Of a stretch of DNA of 64,000 bases, positions 22,867 to 34,537 are shown piece by piece. The stretch comes from Manihot esculenta (taxonomy: Eukaryota; Streptophyta; Magnoliopsida; Malpighiales; Euphorbiaceae). Under the pieces are notes generated by a model. That model saw only the letters and a program-made list of their open reading frames with translations. It made no database searches and had not been told where the DNA came from. Position 1 is the first letter of the stretch, and each line of letters begins with the position of its first letter. The position numbers and the translations under genes were made by a program. Where the stretch lies: contig NC_035172.2 in the NCBI RefSeq assembly GCF_001659605.2, positions 26,525,342 to 26,589,341 of the forward strand. Reading direction: 5' to 3'.

Positions 22867-24423
22867 TGACTCGCGGTTGTCGAAGCCGGTCAAAAATAAC
22901 CTTTTTAATTATCAACAATTTTACAATTGTAGATAGTGGCAAAAGGATCGAATCCACAGGGAATTGATACTTACTTATTTTTCTTGTCAAAACCAAGTAA
23001 ATAAAAAGAAAATAATATAAAAAAGGGGGTTTTGAGATTGTTGAGTTAAACTAGAATTGAAAGCAAGCAAGTAAAGTAAAGAATAAAGTAAAGAGAAATC
23101 AATAAAGAGAAAAGCCTAGTAGAAGATTTGGGTCCACTCTAGTTGTTGGGATTGATCATTGACATAAAGATTCTTTTATTTGATTCAATAAATTAGTTAT
23201 GGAGGTGGAAGACGCTTCTCACCAACCAAATCCCTCTTTAAGCATAAATCAATTAGGGAACGTCCTCTAATTAATCACTAATCAACAAGTTGTCAAGGAA
23301 CGTCCTTGGGCCTTAGGCAACAAACAACTGTCAATTGCATTAAGAGATAGAGAGACCTAATTCTAGCTACCCAAACGCATGGTGATATTGCTAGATTATG
23401 CAATTTCCTTAGTTTTTACATCAAGTGTTCTTGTGTTTGAATAATTCCAGCAATTACGGACTAAAAACTATCCAAACTAACAAATTATTACCTTGCAATC
23501 AAGATTCAATGGGCCCTATTGATCTAAAATAACAAAGCAACAATGACTTTAAGCATGAAATTGCTAAATATTGATAAATAAAAGAAGGACATATAGGTTC
23601 AGGTCTTCCAATCCATAAACAACTAAAGTTTCACCTTATTCTTCAACTAGAAAAAGGGTTTCAGCCACTCATGGCTGAAACTAATATAAAAGAAAAGAAA
23701 GAAAGCAGAAAGAAGGAGAAAAAGGGCCAATCGGCCTGCTGGTGTGGTGCGGCTGCTGGTGCAGCTTTTGCCGTGGATGAGTGATGATCCCAAGATGATT
23801 CTTCTGCTGGTTTGCTGGTCCTTTTATAGGCTAGAGTGGTTGCCCTAGGGTTTCCTTATTGAGTTGGGACTCCTTTTCCTATTTGGACTTGGATTCTTGG
23901 AGGGCATTTTTGTCTTTTTGATTTTTGGCTTTCCAAATATGTGGGAGAGAGTGCTGAGGTGGAATTATGTGTTGCTGAGCTGTCCCACATGATTGGAGTG
24001 TAAAAAGACTCGTGTTGACTTGGTCCCCAAGTTTGGCAGATTTGCTGGTTTTTTGGTTGCTGGTGTTGTTTGCCCGGTGTTGTTTGGGCAAACAGGCTGT
24101 CTGTCGTGACTGTTGTTTGCGTGCCTAATCCTTATCTCTGTCTTGCTCCGCTATTTGCCCAAACAGTCTTGGACAAACAGTCTGGTCAGTCAGTTATCAC
24201 TTTTCCTCTTTATTTCAGCTTCACTTTGGTTTGGGCAAACAAGTTAGGTAAACCATGCTTGTGCAGTTTTACTCTCTTTTGGGCAGATTTAAGGCCATTT
24301 TTGCCAAATTACCATTTTACTCCATTTTCTGCAAAATAAGATCAAAACCACAAAATTAGGCAGAAAATGTGTAAATTAACATAAATATCAATATGGAAAA
24401 TGGGTCTAAATTTGGCTCTATCA
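22867..24423 (-). repeat. E2 3' LTR (1557 bp)
   Basis: On the + strand it reads TGACTCGCGG ... GGCTCTATCA. The partner LTR totals 1558 bases once the T array is removed. The - strand TATA box TATAAAAGG lies at about 23821-23829. Several TTTGGGCAAAC words occur near its right end. Confidence 0.92.
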
Positions 24424-25393
24424 AATACCCCCACACCTAACTCTTTGCTTGTCCTCAAGCAAATAGACTTAGTTCAACAAGCTTTCTTTACTACTTGATC
24501 CTTATTTCCACTTAAGTTCTTACTCTAGACCCCTACTTTGAAGCATTGTAGTGAAGAGTGTATGCACCAAGGTTACTTTCCTCTTTTCCTTGTCTCTTTT
24601 TACCTACCATGGTTAGGATTTATTTTCCTTAAATAGAGAGATCGTACATGTATATATTCTTGTTTATTTAGACTCTTTCTAGCTTTCGGAGTGATTTGCC
24701 CTTTACTTGAAGCACTTTTATTTTTTTTATTCAGCTTTTTGCACTTTAATTCTTGCTTGAAAAAGTCACCAATCTTTTGACGTGAAGGTACATATTTGTG
24801 ATACCCATCCCTAGTTACTCAGTTGGTCACTTGTCCAAGTGGCTACTAGCTCTGTTCATAGTCTTTGACCATTGGAACAGTTTTTACTTTGTGCTTTTTA
24901 AGGTCTTTGCCCTTGCTGAATTTTCTTTTTCTTTTTCTCAATGATTGGGGCAAATCAACACCAATTGCTAAAACAAGTCATGTTTAATTCATTCACACAA
25001 CTTTTCAATTTATTCTCTTTAATGAGGGTCATCAATATATTTTTCACCATGGCAAGCTCAAAGATTTAATTCAAAAGGAAATTCCCAACAATGAATACAA
25101 CTCACTACAAGTGATTCAACTTAGGTTTAAAGAGTTATCACATTAATGGGGTCATGGAAAGAAAGCTCATTCAACATAGCCTATGTATTTGAGTAAAGCA
25201 AACCAAAATAAAAAAACTGTAGCTACATGTGTGTGAAGATTGAGGCTATGTAAATGTGTGTGTGTGTTTAAAGCAAAAATTGAAAAAAATTCACCTAATG
25301 TGTGCTAATTAAAAATTAAAGCATAAAAGAACGTAAAGGAAATCAAAAAGTATGCATGAGGCATCAAAATTCAAAGATATGCACCCCCACACC
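24424..25393 (-). other. E2 3' non-coding region with polypurine tract and a second similar tract
   Basis: The polypurine tract is at 24424-24437 (GGTGTGGGGGTATT on -), preceded by GAGGACAAGCAAAGAGTTA. At the other end, 25381-25393, the - strand again reads AGGTGTGGGGGTG after GAGGACAATGCATGAG. Both modules match those of T and E0. No coding sequence is seen between them. Confidence 0.75.
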
Positions 25394-27315
25394 TAACTCA
25401 TGCATTGTCCTCAATATATGGAAAAATTAAAGTGCAAGTGAAAAACTGATACTTCCCTGGTGTGGTTGTTTGCCCAATCTGTTTGGGTAAACAACGGGGT
25501 GAACTAGCTGTCTCTGCGTGCAGGTGGCAGGATGTGCTGGTCTGGTGGTTGGTGGCTGGTTGGTAGGCCTGCTGGTCTATCTGCTGGTAGACTTGCTGAT
25601 ATAGGCTGCTTGCTGATCTGCTGCAGTTGTTTGCCCAGTGTTGTTGGGCAAACAGCTTGGTATGCGACTGATTGGCCTGCTGGTGCTGTTGTGTGATGCC
25701 CAATCATGCTGTCATGTAGTGGGACAGCGAAAGGTGCTGCCCAATTTGTGCAGCAACGAGAAGTTTGAGAAAAAGAAGAGTTGTCATAGAAAGGGCATAA
25801 GATAATACTGAATATAGAGGAAGTAGGTACTGCCCTATTTTAATTTCTTCTTTATCACTTTCTCTGTCTGGGTTGTTTGTTCAGCTGCGTGGGCAAACAA
25901 GCTGGTCGAATAGGTAGCTTGCTGTGTGGGCAGACAGTATGCCAACCTTTTTCTGAGTCATCTCTGCTGTTTGCCCAACTTGTGTGGGCAAACAGGTTGG
26001 CCAAGCAGCTTCAACCTGCAAAAGAACTAAAATTTGGAATGGGTTAAGGCACTGGTTCTTGCACAACTGGTTTTGTTTGCCCTGGCTGTTTGGGCAAACA
26101 AACACATATCTCTGTTTGTTTGTTTTCCTTTTTTTCTTTTTTTTTTTTACCAACAAGCTTTTTTCCTATGGAGGATGATTTAGTGGAACCTCTTCCACTA
26201 CTACCATCATAAGGGGTTTTAGCCTCCATTGGGTATGGAATGAATGTTCATGTAGGTGGCTTGCATATTCTGGAAGTTGCTATATGGAGATTTGCTGTTC
26301 GGGCAAACAAAATTTTGCCTTGTCTTGCTGTTCAGATGGACAGCTTGCTGTCTGTGTGTTCTGCTGTTTGGAAAAGCTGGGTTCTCCTTTCTCCTGCTGT
26401 TTGGGCTAACATCAATTTTTCTGGGTCAGCAGCTTTAGAGAACTGGATTTTGCTTTTTCTTGTTGTTTGGGCAAACAGCAACTTTCCTCATGGTCCTTTG
26501 CTGGCTGCTTGGGTCAATAGCATTTCGTCAAGGTTACTTGTCCGACTAATCTGGGCAAACTGTTTCCAGCTTGCTGAAGTGGTTTGGATAGGCTGCAATT
26601 TCTGTGTTTGGTGCTGGACCTGTTTGGGCAAACAAGCTGCTGTCTTCTTTTCATTTGCTGGTGGTTTGGTGAAATAGCAACTTACTTGTTCTAGCAATCT
26701 GGTTGTGCTGGATTCTGCCCTTTCATGTTGTTTGGGCAAACAGGATTCTGCCTTGACTTGCTATTTGGGCAGACAACAATCTTCTTGTACAATCTGCATA
26801 GCTTGTTCGAGCAAACAAGCTTTTTCTTTCTTTTCCTCTGCTGGTGGTTTGGTCAGATAGCAACTTACCTGTGCCAGCAATCTGGTTGTGCTGGACTCTG
26901 CCCTCTCATGCTGTTTGGGCAAACAGCAATCTGCTTGATGCTTTTCTGCTGGTTTTTCAGGTGAACAGTGTTCTGTCGAAGCTGTTTGCCCAACTGGTTT
27001 GGGCAAACAGAGTTCTTCTTGCTGGATTGTTGTGGGGAGTCTGCCATCAGTCTTACCTGGTTTATGTACCTATTTGGGCAAACAGAGGCTTGCCTGTTCT
27101 GCCTTTGCTGGCTGTTTGGGCAAACAGTAATCTGCCTGTTCTGCCTTCTGTCTGCTTGTTTGCCCAGTTTGTTTGGGCAAACAGCAATCTGTCTTCTGAA
27201 TGCAGCAGTCCATTGCTGTCCGTTTCAGCTCTACTTGGCTTCTTTCATCTTCTTGGCTGTCCTCCCTACAAAAATCATTGGTTAGCATATCATTTTGATC
27301 CATGTCAAAAATTTC
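25394..27315 (-). repeat. E2 spacer packed with a TGTTTGCCC / GGGCAAACA inverted motif
   Basis: This takes the place of RT, RNase H and integrase. The word TTTGGGCAAAC or a one-base variant occurs about every 50-200 bases, often opposed to TGTTTGCCC a few bases away, forming small palindromes. In one - strand frame it reads CLPKQ(T)GQT, in another VCPNQLGKQ. The frames are broken by many stops. A short piece at 27303-27070 continues the polyprotein (DQNDMLTNDFCREDSQ) in parallel with the T linker. I regard the rest as expanded repeat, not a protein domain. Confidence 0.7.
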
Positions 27316-28098
27316 TTAGCTCAAGCAATCAATGATGTCTAAACCATAAATGGGGGACATGTCATGGGGGTATTTCATAGCATCATAAACATTGAATTTT
27401 ATTACTTTCCCTTCAAATTCCATGGTTAATGTGCCATCATACACATCAATCTTAGTTCTGGCCCTGCTCAAGAAGGGTCGTCCAAGCAATATGTCTGAAG
27501 TGGTGTTGCTATTGTCTTCCTCCATGTCAATCACATAGAAATCAGCTGGAAAGACAAGTTGGTCTACTTGGACTAGAACGTCTTCGAGAATGCCTTTTGG
27601 ATATACCACGGATCTATCAGCCAATTGAATAACCACTCTTGTGTCCTTAAGTGCACCTGCATTCAAAGAGTTATAAATGGAAAGAGGCATAACGTTAATT
27701 GATGCACCTAAGTCACACATGGCCTTCTTTATGCCAACATTGCCAATTTTGCAAGATACCGCAAACATTCCTCGATCTTTGCACTTGGCTGGTATTTTTC
27801 TCTTTATGACAGCAGTAACTATCTCTCCCACGCTCACTTTCTCTTTCTCAGCAAGCTTCCTTCGGTTGGTGCACAACTCTTTTAAGAATTTTGCATACCT
27901 TGGTATTTGTTTAACCGCATCAAGCAAGGGTATGTTAATCTCCACCTTCCTAAAGGTTTCAAGGATCTCTCTTTCTTCTTTTTCTTTTTGTAATTTTTCA
28001 AACCTTTTTGGAAAGGTAGGAGGAATCTTGAAGCTTGGTTGTTGTTTCACATTCTGCTGCTGGTATGCTGGTGTTGTTTGCCCAGTCTGTTTAGGCAA
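27316..28098 (-). CDS. E2 aspartic protease segment of the polyprotein
   Basis: A 260-codon open stretch continuing the gag frame. Residues ~20-110 are a Lys/Glu-rich helix region (FPKRFEKLQKEKEE, KFLKELCTNRRKL) typical upstream of Athila protease. The retroviral-type protease follows: MCDLGASINVMPLSIYNSL (catalytic D in the DLGAS form), VIQLADRSVVYPKGILEDV and DILLGRPFL. It ends [10 protein letters not shown] and TAA. The enzyme would cut the gag polyprotein inside the particle. The open frame and intact catalytic motif contrast with the broken gag upstream. It is not an independent gene; the ATG at 28098 is probably internal. Confidence 0.82.
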   Translation of the reverse strand: MPKQTGQTTPAYQQQNVKQQPSFKIPPTFPKRFEKLQKEKEEREILETFRKVEINIPLLDAVKQIPRYAKFLKELCTNRRKLAEKEKVSVGEIVTAVIKRKIPAKCKDRGMFAVSCKIGNVGIKKAMCDLGASINVMPLSIYNSLNAGALKDTRVVIQLADRSVVYPKGILEDVLVQVDQLVFPADFYVIDMEEDNSNTTSDILLGRPFLSRARTKIDVYDGTLTMEFEGKVIKFNVYDAMKYPHDMSPIYGLDIIDCLS

Positions 28099-30927
28099 AC
28101 AATGCTCTGTCTGCTTAGGCAGACTGTCTCTGCCTTCATGCTATCTGCTTGTTTGCCCAGTCTGTCTGGGCAAACATCAGTCTGTCTCAGTTTCTGACAG
28201 TTTTTCTTCAGTTAGATGTCTTTGCAATTCCAAACCTCCATCATCAGCCTTGACTTCTTGAAGTTCTTTTCCACTTCTCAACATTATGGCACTTACATTC
28301 TGTTTGGGATTTGCCTCGATTTGGGATGGCAACTTTGCTTGAGCTTCGAGCCTGTTTATGGAGGTGGCCATTTATCCCATCTGTTGTTGCATCATTTGCA
28401 TAGTCTTCACTACCTCATCAAGAGTGTCGTTGAAATTTGGAGGTGCTGGTTGAGCTTGATTTCTTTGGTAGTTCTGATGGTTGTTAGCTCTCCCATAGCT
28501 GAAATTGGGGTGGTCTCTCCAACCTGGATTATAGGTGTTAGAATATGGATCACGTCTTACCTGGTTGTTGTATCCTCCCATGGCATTGACTTGCTGGTAG
28601 TCTTCTTGAAGAGTAGGACATTGATTAGTCGGGTGTCCCACATATGAACATATCCCACATGGCCGAGGTGGCTGCGATGCTTGAACCTGTTGAACTAGTC
28701 CTATGCCAAAATCTTTCATAAAAGATGTTAGTTCAGAAAGCTGAGAAGAAATGGGAGGTGAACTTACCTCATGGACTCCTCTTTGCAGTTGCTTTTCTTC
28801 ACCATATTGCCTAGATGAAGCTGCAAGTTGTAACGACCCAGAAACCAGACCGCTACCGGCGCTAGGATTCGGGTCGACTTAAGGTCGCCGGAACCCGTAG
28901 CAAGCCTACTGTGCACTCTGTGTACCTGTTAAAATCCCATGCATGATCATACATTTCCATAAAACTTTTGAACTTTTTCATTCACCAAGCTTGACCTGTG
29001 CATGCACTATCTCTGTAAACATAAAACCCCATACTAGAGCCCTCATCAAACCCCAAAAACAACATCAAAGCATCAAATATAGCATATGGTCAACATATAC
29101 TCCAACTTCTAGATCCCCTCTAAACATGCCATAAGACTCTCTTAAACCCTTTAAAACATGCTTCAAACATAAGAGGAGGTGAGGATCCATGCTTACCTCT
29201 TGAAGATCGAGAGGATCGATGGTCCTAACTCGGAGATGTAGAGGAAAACGATCCAAAATCTCCAAGTCTTTCAACTTTGCCTTCTTTCGCTCAAAACTTC
29301 AAAAACCAAGTTAAAAACTCATTAAAGCTTGCATGATTTGGAAGAACAAGATGAAAACAACCAAAGGAGGACAAAAACCTACCTTTGCATGAAAAGAGAG
29401 TGAAAACACACTCCATTTCCTGTCAAAGGGGCTTTTATAGGTGGCCAGCACACCTTCTTCGGCGGCCTAAGCAGCTTCCACACTTCCACCACCTTCGGCA
29501 GCCGAAGCGGGGATTCGGTGGCAGTAAAACCATGCAACTTTTGGCGGCCGAACTTCACTTTCGGCGGTCGAACCTGGCAATTGCCTCCTTGGTCTTTTCT
29601 TTTTCAAAACTCACTTTTCTTAATCAAAAACATAAAATCATGTAAAAACCTTTTGAAAAATCTCTGTTTTACCCCTCTGGAAGGCTCCGTCATCCATGAA
29701 TCCTGGATTCCAACGGAGATTCCACCGGAAAGTAGGAATTCTGATGCCGGGGTCTAGCCGAGTATTACACAAGTGTTGAGATCAACTCTCTCATCTCCCT
29801 AGGTGTCTTGTCTGCAATGGATCCTCCATAGGCTACATCAATGAATCTTCTTTCTAATGATAGCAATCCTCCATAGAAGAACTCTATGAGTGCCTTATCT
29901 GAAATATCATGTTGAGGACAACCTGTACACAGTCTTTTAAACCTTTCCCAATAGTCATATATATCCTCAGTTGGTTTCTGTCTAATGCTAGTGATTTCTC
30001 TTCTTATGCCAATGGCCTTAGAAGTTGGGAAATATTTATTTAAGAAGGTGACTACCATGTCATCCCAAGAAGTAATAGATCCAGGTGGTAAGTAAAACAG
30101 CCAATCCTTAGCATAATCATCAAGTGAAAAAGGAAAAGCTCTTAACTTGACATGATCTTCAGAAATACATTAAGGTCTCATAGATGAACAGACAATGCTA
30201 AACTCTTCAAGCGCTTGTGTGGATTTTCATTTTCTAATCCTCTAAATTTAGGAAGAAGATGGATCAAACCTGTTTTCAGTTCAAAGGGAATAGTCAGAGG
30301 TGGATAGGTGATGCAAAGAGGTACTTGATCACCTATAGGCGCCGCCAATTCTCTCATGGTTCTTTCTCTCGGCATTGGTGGCCTAATGGCTTAATTTTCT
30401 AGTTGAATTGCAGCATATACAACAGGTTCTGCTGGTCTTGGGTGAGGTGCAACATGTTGCATGTTGTAATCTGCCATATTAGCAGCTGTTTGGGCAAACA
30501 CAGCAGTGGGCTGTGCTGTTTGGGCAATTTTAGCAGGTTCTGCTTCAAATGGGGTAATTTCTGAGGTTACTGGTTTAGCAGTGTATATTTCTGGTTCTGT
30601 TGGTTTAGCAACAGGCTGGGCTGGGAATGTTGCTGGTTCAGCAAGTTTAGCAGCTAGGACAGCAGCGTTTACGGCAAGTGGACAACAGTTGTTGTCTCTG
30701 TTTTCAGCAACTTGAACAGTAGGTGCAGAAGGTGTTTCAGCAATAGATTCTGGGTTTATGACAGTAGTTGTTGTTTCTTGAATAGTAGAAACTTCAATGG
30801 GTGTTGTTTGGACAGCAGCTGTTGATGTGGATGGCTTTGAGGCTTGGTTCCTCTTTCTTAGTTGCCTTGATGTGCGCTCAATTTATGGATCGTAATGTAG
30901 AATTTCCTTGCGTCCAGACCTAGTCAT
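28099..30927 (-). pseudogene. gag: E2 gag, interrupted by a solo LTR, stops and a frameshift
   Basis: Starts at ATG 30927 (MTRSGRKEILHYDP). A TAA at 30883-30885 sits at DP*IERT, one change from CAA. An Ala/Pro/Thr-rich N-terminal region leads to the core from 30375 (TYPPLTIPFELKTGLIHLLP). A one-base loss near 30190 shifts frame; the core resumes (AKDWLFYLP, FLNKYFPTSK, DIYDYWERFKRLC, RELISTL) and is cut by S1 at 29774. Removing S1 plus one TSD (946 bases) restores the frame. Then come a zinc knuckle (CGICSYVGHPTNQC, C-X2-C-X4-H-X4-C) and a Gln/Asn-rich tail with stops near 28372 and 28177. Gag and protease share one frame. Confidence 0.85.
28829..29769 (-). repeat. S1: solo chromovirus-type LTR (941 bp) inside E2 gag
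   Basis: + strand ends are TGTAACGACCC and GAGTATTACA, with TSD CAAGT at 28824-28828 and 29770-29774. It is related to the E3 LTR in its first ~100 bases, its TTCGGCGGCCGAA-type palindromes and its end, but is much shorter. A - strand TATA (TATAAAAG) lies near 29430. No internal sequence remains, so it is a solo LTR left by LTR-LTR recombination. Confidence 0.92.
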
Positions 30928-30955
30928 GAAAGAAAAACAAATTAGTTAAATCAAC

Positions 30956-30973
30956 TCCCCGGCAACGGCGTCA
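30956..30973 (-). other. E2 primer binding site (tRNA-Asp type)
   Basis: On the - strand TGACGCCGTTGCCGGGGA, one mismatch to the complement of plant tRNA-Asp, five bases from the 5' LTR end. Confidence 0.85.
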
Positions 30974-30978
30974 ATTTT

Positions 30979-31415
30979 TGACTCGCGGTTGTCGAAAGCC
31001 GGTCAAAAATAATCTTTTTAGTTATCAACAATTTTACAACTGTAGATAATGGCAAAAGGATCAAATCCACAGGGAATTGATACTTACTTATTTTTCTTGT
31101 CAAAACTAAGTAAATAAAAAGAAAATAATATAAAAAAGGGGTTTTGAAATTGTTGAGTTAAACTAGAATTGAAAGCAAGCAAGTAAAGTAAAGAATAAAG
31201 TAAAGAGAAATCAATAAAGAGAAAAGCCTAGTTGAAGATTTGGGTCCACTCTAGTTGTTGGGATTGATCATTGACACAAAGATTCTTTTATTTGATTCAA
31301 TAAATTAGTTATGGAGGTGGAAGCCGCTTCTCACCAATCAAATCCCTCCTTAAGCATAACTCAATTAGGGAACGTACTCTAATTAATCACTAATCAACAA
31401 GTTGTCAAGGAACGT
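30979..31415 (-). repeat. E2 5' LTR, part 1 (split by the T array)
   Basis: Matches 22867-23303 of the 3' LTR. It breaks at AACGT (31411-31415) where the T array begins; the LTR continues at 45280. Confidence 0.92.
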
Positions 31416-33138
31416 TGATAGAACATATTTTAGTCCTTTTTATCTTGATATTATTGATAATTATTTACATGATTTCTGCTTAATTTAGTGCTCTTGGCAT
31501 TGTTTTGCAGAAAATGGTGTAAAAGGACATTTTGGAGAAAATACCCCTAAAACTGCCTTATTTGGAGCAAAAGAGAGCAAGTCTGCCAAGTTGAATTCAA
31601 GTCAAGCTAAATATGGAAAGTTCTAAATAAGGAAAGTGGCAAAGAAGGAAAGAACATTCAGCCAAAGCAATTTGAAATTCGAATTTCAAATCAGCAAGTT
31701 GCCTTTTCCTTATTCAAGAAATCATATCTCAAGTTGCCATAATTGAAAAGCCAAAGAAGAAAAGTATTTTGAAATTTAAATATCCAAGATTCATATTCAG
31801 ATATTGGATTTCAAGATCCAGCTCATTTAAGAAGCCAAATCTTGAAGATCACATGTTTCCCACTTCATGCCATGCACATTCAACATTCAAAATTCAAAAG
31901 GAGGCTCCACCTTCCTTATTAGTGCATGGGCAGCCTCTTGACTCTTTAGGCAACATCTTGAAGATCTTGGGCAGTAATTAAAAGACCAAAGAGCCCTCAC
32001 TTGCAATTCAAAACATGCTCTACGTTTTTGCCTTAACACATGCACAAAGAAGGCACATGTTCAACCAAGGGCACTTTAGGAAGTCTCTAAAAGATCCATG
32101 AGCTGTCAAGAGACCTTGGGAAGCCTCTCAACACCTATTTAAAAGGCCTCAAGAACACAAGAAGAGACAGAATTCAACTCTCCAAATTCGGCCAAGCAAG
32201 GGCAGCCACACTCCAAGGGGCTTCTCCCCTCAATTTCGGTTCTTCTTTCTTCTTTTCTTTAATTTTCTGTTTTGGTTCAGCCATGAGTGGCTGAAACCTT
32301 AATTCTAGTTGAAGTTTGGTTGAAACTAAGGTTGTTTAAAAGGTTGTGAGATCTGAACATAAAGTGTTTGCTTTTGGTTTATTCAATATTCATGTAATTG
32401 TGCTTAATTCTAAAGATTGCTTTGTTGTTTTGATCAAATTGGCCACTTGATTCTTGATTGCAAAGTTAATTGATTGTTGATTAGGATATTTGTTAGTCCG
32501 TAATTGCTGGAAATATTCTGATCTAAGAACACTTGGTGTAAAAACTAAGGAATTGCATGATCTAGCAACATCTCATGCTTTTGAGTAGCTAGGGTTAGAT
32601 CTCTCTCATTCTTTATGCAATTGACAATTGTTTTGATGCCTAAGGCCCAAGGACGTTCCTTGGCAATTTGTTAATTAGTAATTGATTAGAGGACGTTCCC
32701 TATTTAATTTAATCATAAGGAGAGACATGGTGGTGTGAAGCGTTTTCCACCCCCATAACTAATCTATTGAATGAATTAAGAAAACCTAAGTTTCAATGAT
32801 CAACCCAAACAACCAAAGTGGATCCATATCTTCAGCTAGACTTTTCTCATATTGATTTCTTCTTTTATTTTAATTACTTGCTGTTTCAATTACTTTCAAA
32901 TAGTTGTTAGTCAAATCATCTCAAAAAACCCCTTTTTACTTTCTTGCACTTTATCTTTGTTCTACTTTCAAATAACTTGCTTTCAATTGTGTTTTCAATT
33001 GGTTCTCTTGGTCTTGATTGAGAAAAATAAATAGGTAATCAATTCTCTATGGATTCGATCCTTCACCACTATCCGCAGTTGTAAATTGTTGGTAACCAAG
33101 AAGGTTATTTTTGACCGGCTTTGACAACCGCACTGTCA
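31416..33138 (+). repeat. T LTR A (1723 bp)
   Basis: Starts TGATAGAACATATTTTAG and ends CCGCACTGTCA. The likely promoter is CTATTTAAAAGG near 32136. It shares LTR architecture with E0, E2 and S3, including GCCCAAGGACGTTCCTTGGCAA and TTGACCGGCTT. Confidence 0.93.
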
Positions 33139-33143
33139 AAAAT

Positions 33144-33161
33144 TGGCGCCGTTGCCGGGGA
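33144..33161 (+). other. T unit 1 primer binding site (tRNA-Asp)
   Basis: TGGCGCCGTTGCCGGGGA is an exact complement of the 3' 18 bases of plant tRNA-Asp. Confidence 0.9.
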
Positions 33162-33189
33162 ATTGATTTTACTTGTTTATTTTTCTTTC

Positions 33190-34537
33190 ATTACCAGATC
33201 TGGCACCCTCAACAATGCTATTGAGCAATTACCTTCTGCACCTACTGTCAAGACTGCTGTTCCGAGAAACAGAACCAGCTGCTGTCCAAAAGGCAGCCAT
33301 AAATACTGCTGCTCAAACAACACCTGCTGAATTTGTTGCTATCCAAAAAAAAGCATATGCAGAAATTGCAGAACAAGCGTTACCTGCTGTCCAGGAGATA
33401 GCACACACAGAAATTACCTCAACAGAACCAGAATTTGCTGCACCAGAATCTGCAGAACCAGCCCTTGCAAACACAGCTGCAGAAATTGCCTAAACAGCCG
33501 CTGAGATGACTGAATTTCATGTGCAACATGCTGCCCCTGTTCAAAGACTAGCTGGACCCGCTGTACATGCTGATATTGAACCAGAAAATCCAGCCAAGAG
33601 GGCACCAATACCAAGAGAAAAAACACTGAGAGAGTTGGCAGCCCCTGTTGATGATCAAGCACTATGGTGCATCACTTACCCACCTTTGACAGCCCCTTTT
33701 GAGCTCAAAACAGGTTTGATACATCTACTACCTAAATTTAGAGGTTTGGAGCATGAAAATCCACATAAGCACTTGAAAGAATTTCATTTTGTTTGTTCAT
33801 CCATGGGACCACAAGGCATATCTGAAGAGCATGTTAAATTAAGAGCATTCCCATTCTCACTTAATGATTATGCCAAAGATTGGTTATTTTACTTGCCACC
33901 TGGATCAATCACTTCTTGGAAAGGTATGGTAAGAGCCTTTCTGAATAAATATTTTCCAACTTCTAAAATAATAGGCATAAGAAGAGAGATTAGTTGCATT
34001 AAGCAAGAAGAAACTGAAGATTTGTATGATTACTGGGAAAGATTTAATAGATTGTGTACAAATTGTCCTCAACATGACATTTCAGAAAGATCACTCATAG
34101 AATTCTTCTGTGGAGGTTTGCTACCATCCGAAAGGAAATTCATTGATGTAGCATGTAGAGGTTCAATTAAAGATAGCACACCTCAAGCAATTAGAGAGTT
34201 GATTTCAAGACTTGCAGTAGCATCTAGACAATATGGAGATGAAAAGCAATTGCAAAAAGGAGTCAATGAGGTAGGTACATCTGTTCTCACTTCTTAAATT
34301 TCTGAACTAACCTCTGCTTTAAAAAGTCTTGTTATAGGTCAAGCTCAACAACTTCATCAAGTACATGCATTTGAAGGATCCTATGGACAACCAAGACACG
34401 ATCCTTACCTTGACACCTACAATCCATGTTGGGGAGACCATCCGAATTTTGGCTATGCTAGAGCTAACAACTACCAGGACTATCAAGGATATCAAGCCCA
34501 ACCAGCACCTCCAAGTTCCAACCAACACCTTGAGAAG
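33190..34537 (+). pseudogene. gag: T unit 1 gag (no zinc knuckle)
   Basis: The expected start is changed from ATG to ATT at 33190 (ITRSGTLNNA versus MTRSG in E2). A frameshift near 33270 and a TAA at 33491-33493 follow. The Ala/Glu/Thr-rich N-terminus leads to the core at ~33600-34250 (TYPPLTAPFELKTGLIHLLP, YAKDWLFYLPPGSI, FLNKYFPTSK, DLYDYWERFNRLC). A TAA near 34295 replaces the CAA seen in unit 2. The C-terminal [20 protein letters not shown] text follows directly where E2 has its CCHC zinc knuckle, so the nucleocapsid finger is deleted. The frame runs on into the linker and integrase. Confidence 0.87.

Noticed and set aside
25394..27315. Hidden RT or integrase in the E2 spacer
   Set aside because: I looked for RT (DD box, LPFG), RNase H and integrase (HHCC, SDRG) words on the - strand and found none; only motif repeats.
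31769..31981. A 70-codon open frame repeated in all three T LTRs (also 37847-38059 and 43927-44139)
   Set aside because: Conserved only because the LTRs are recent copies of each other; no domain, and it lies in U3/R sequence.
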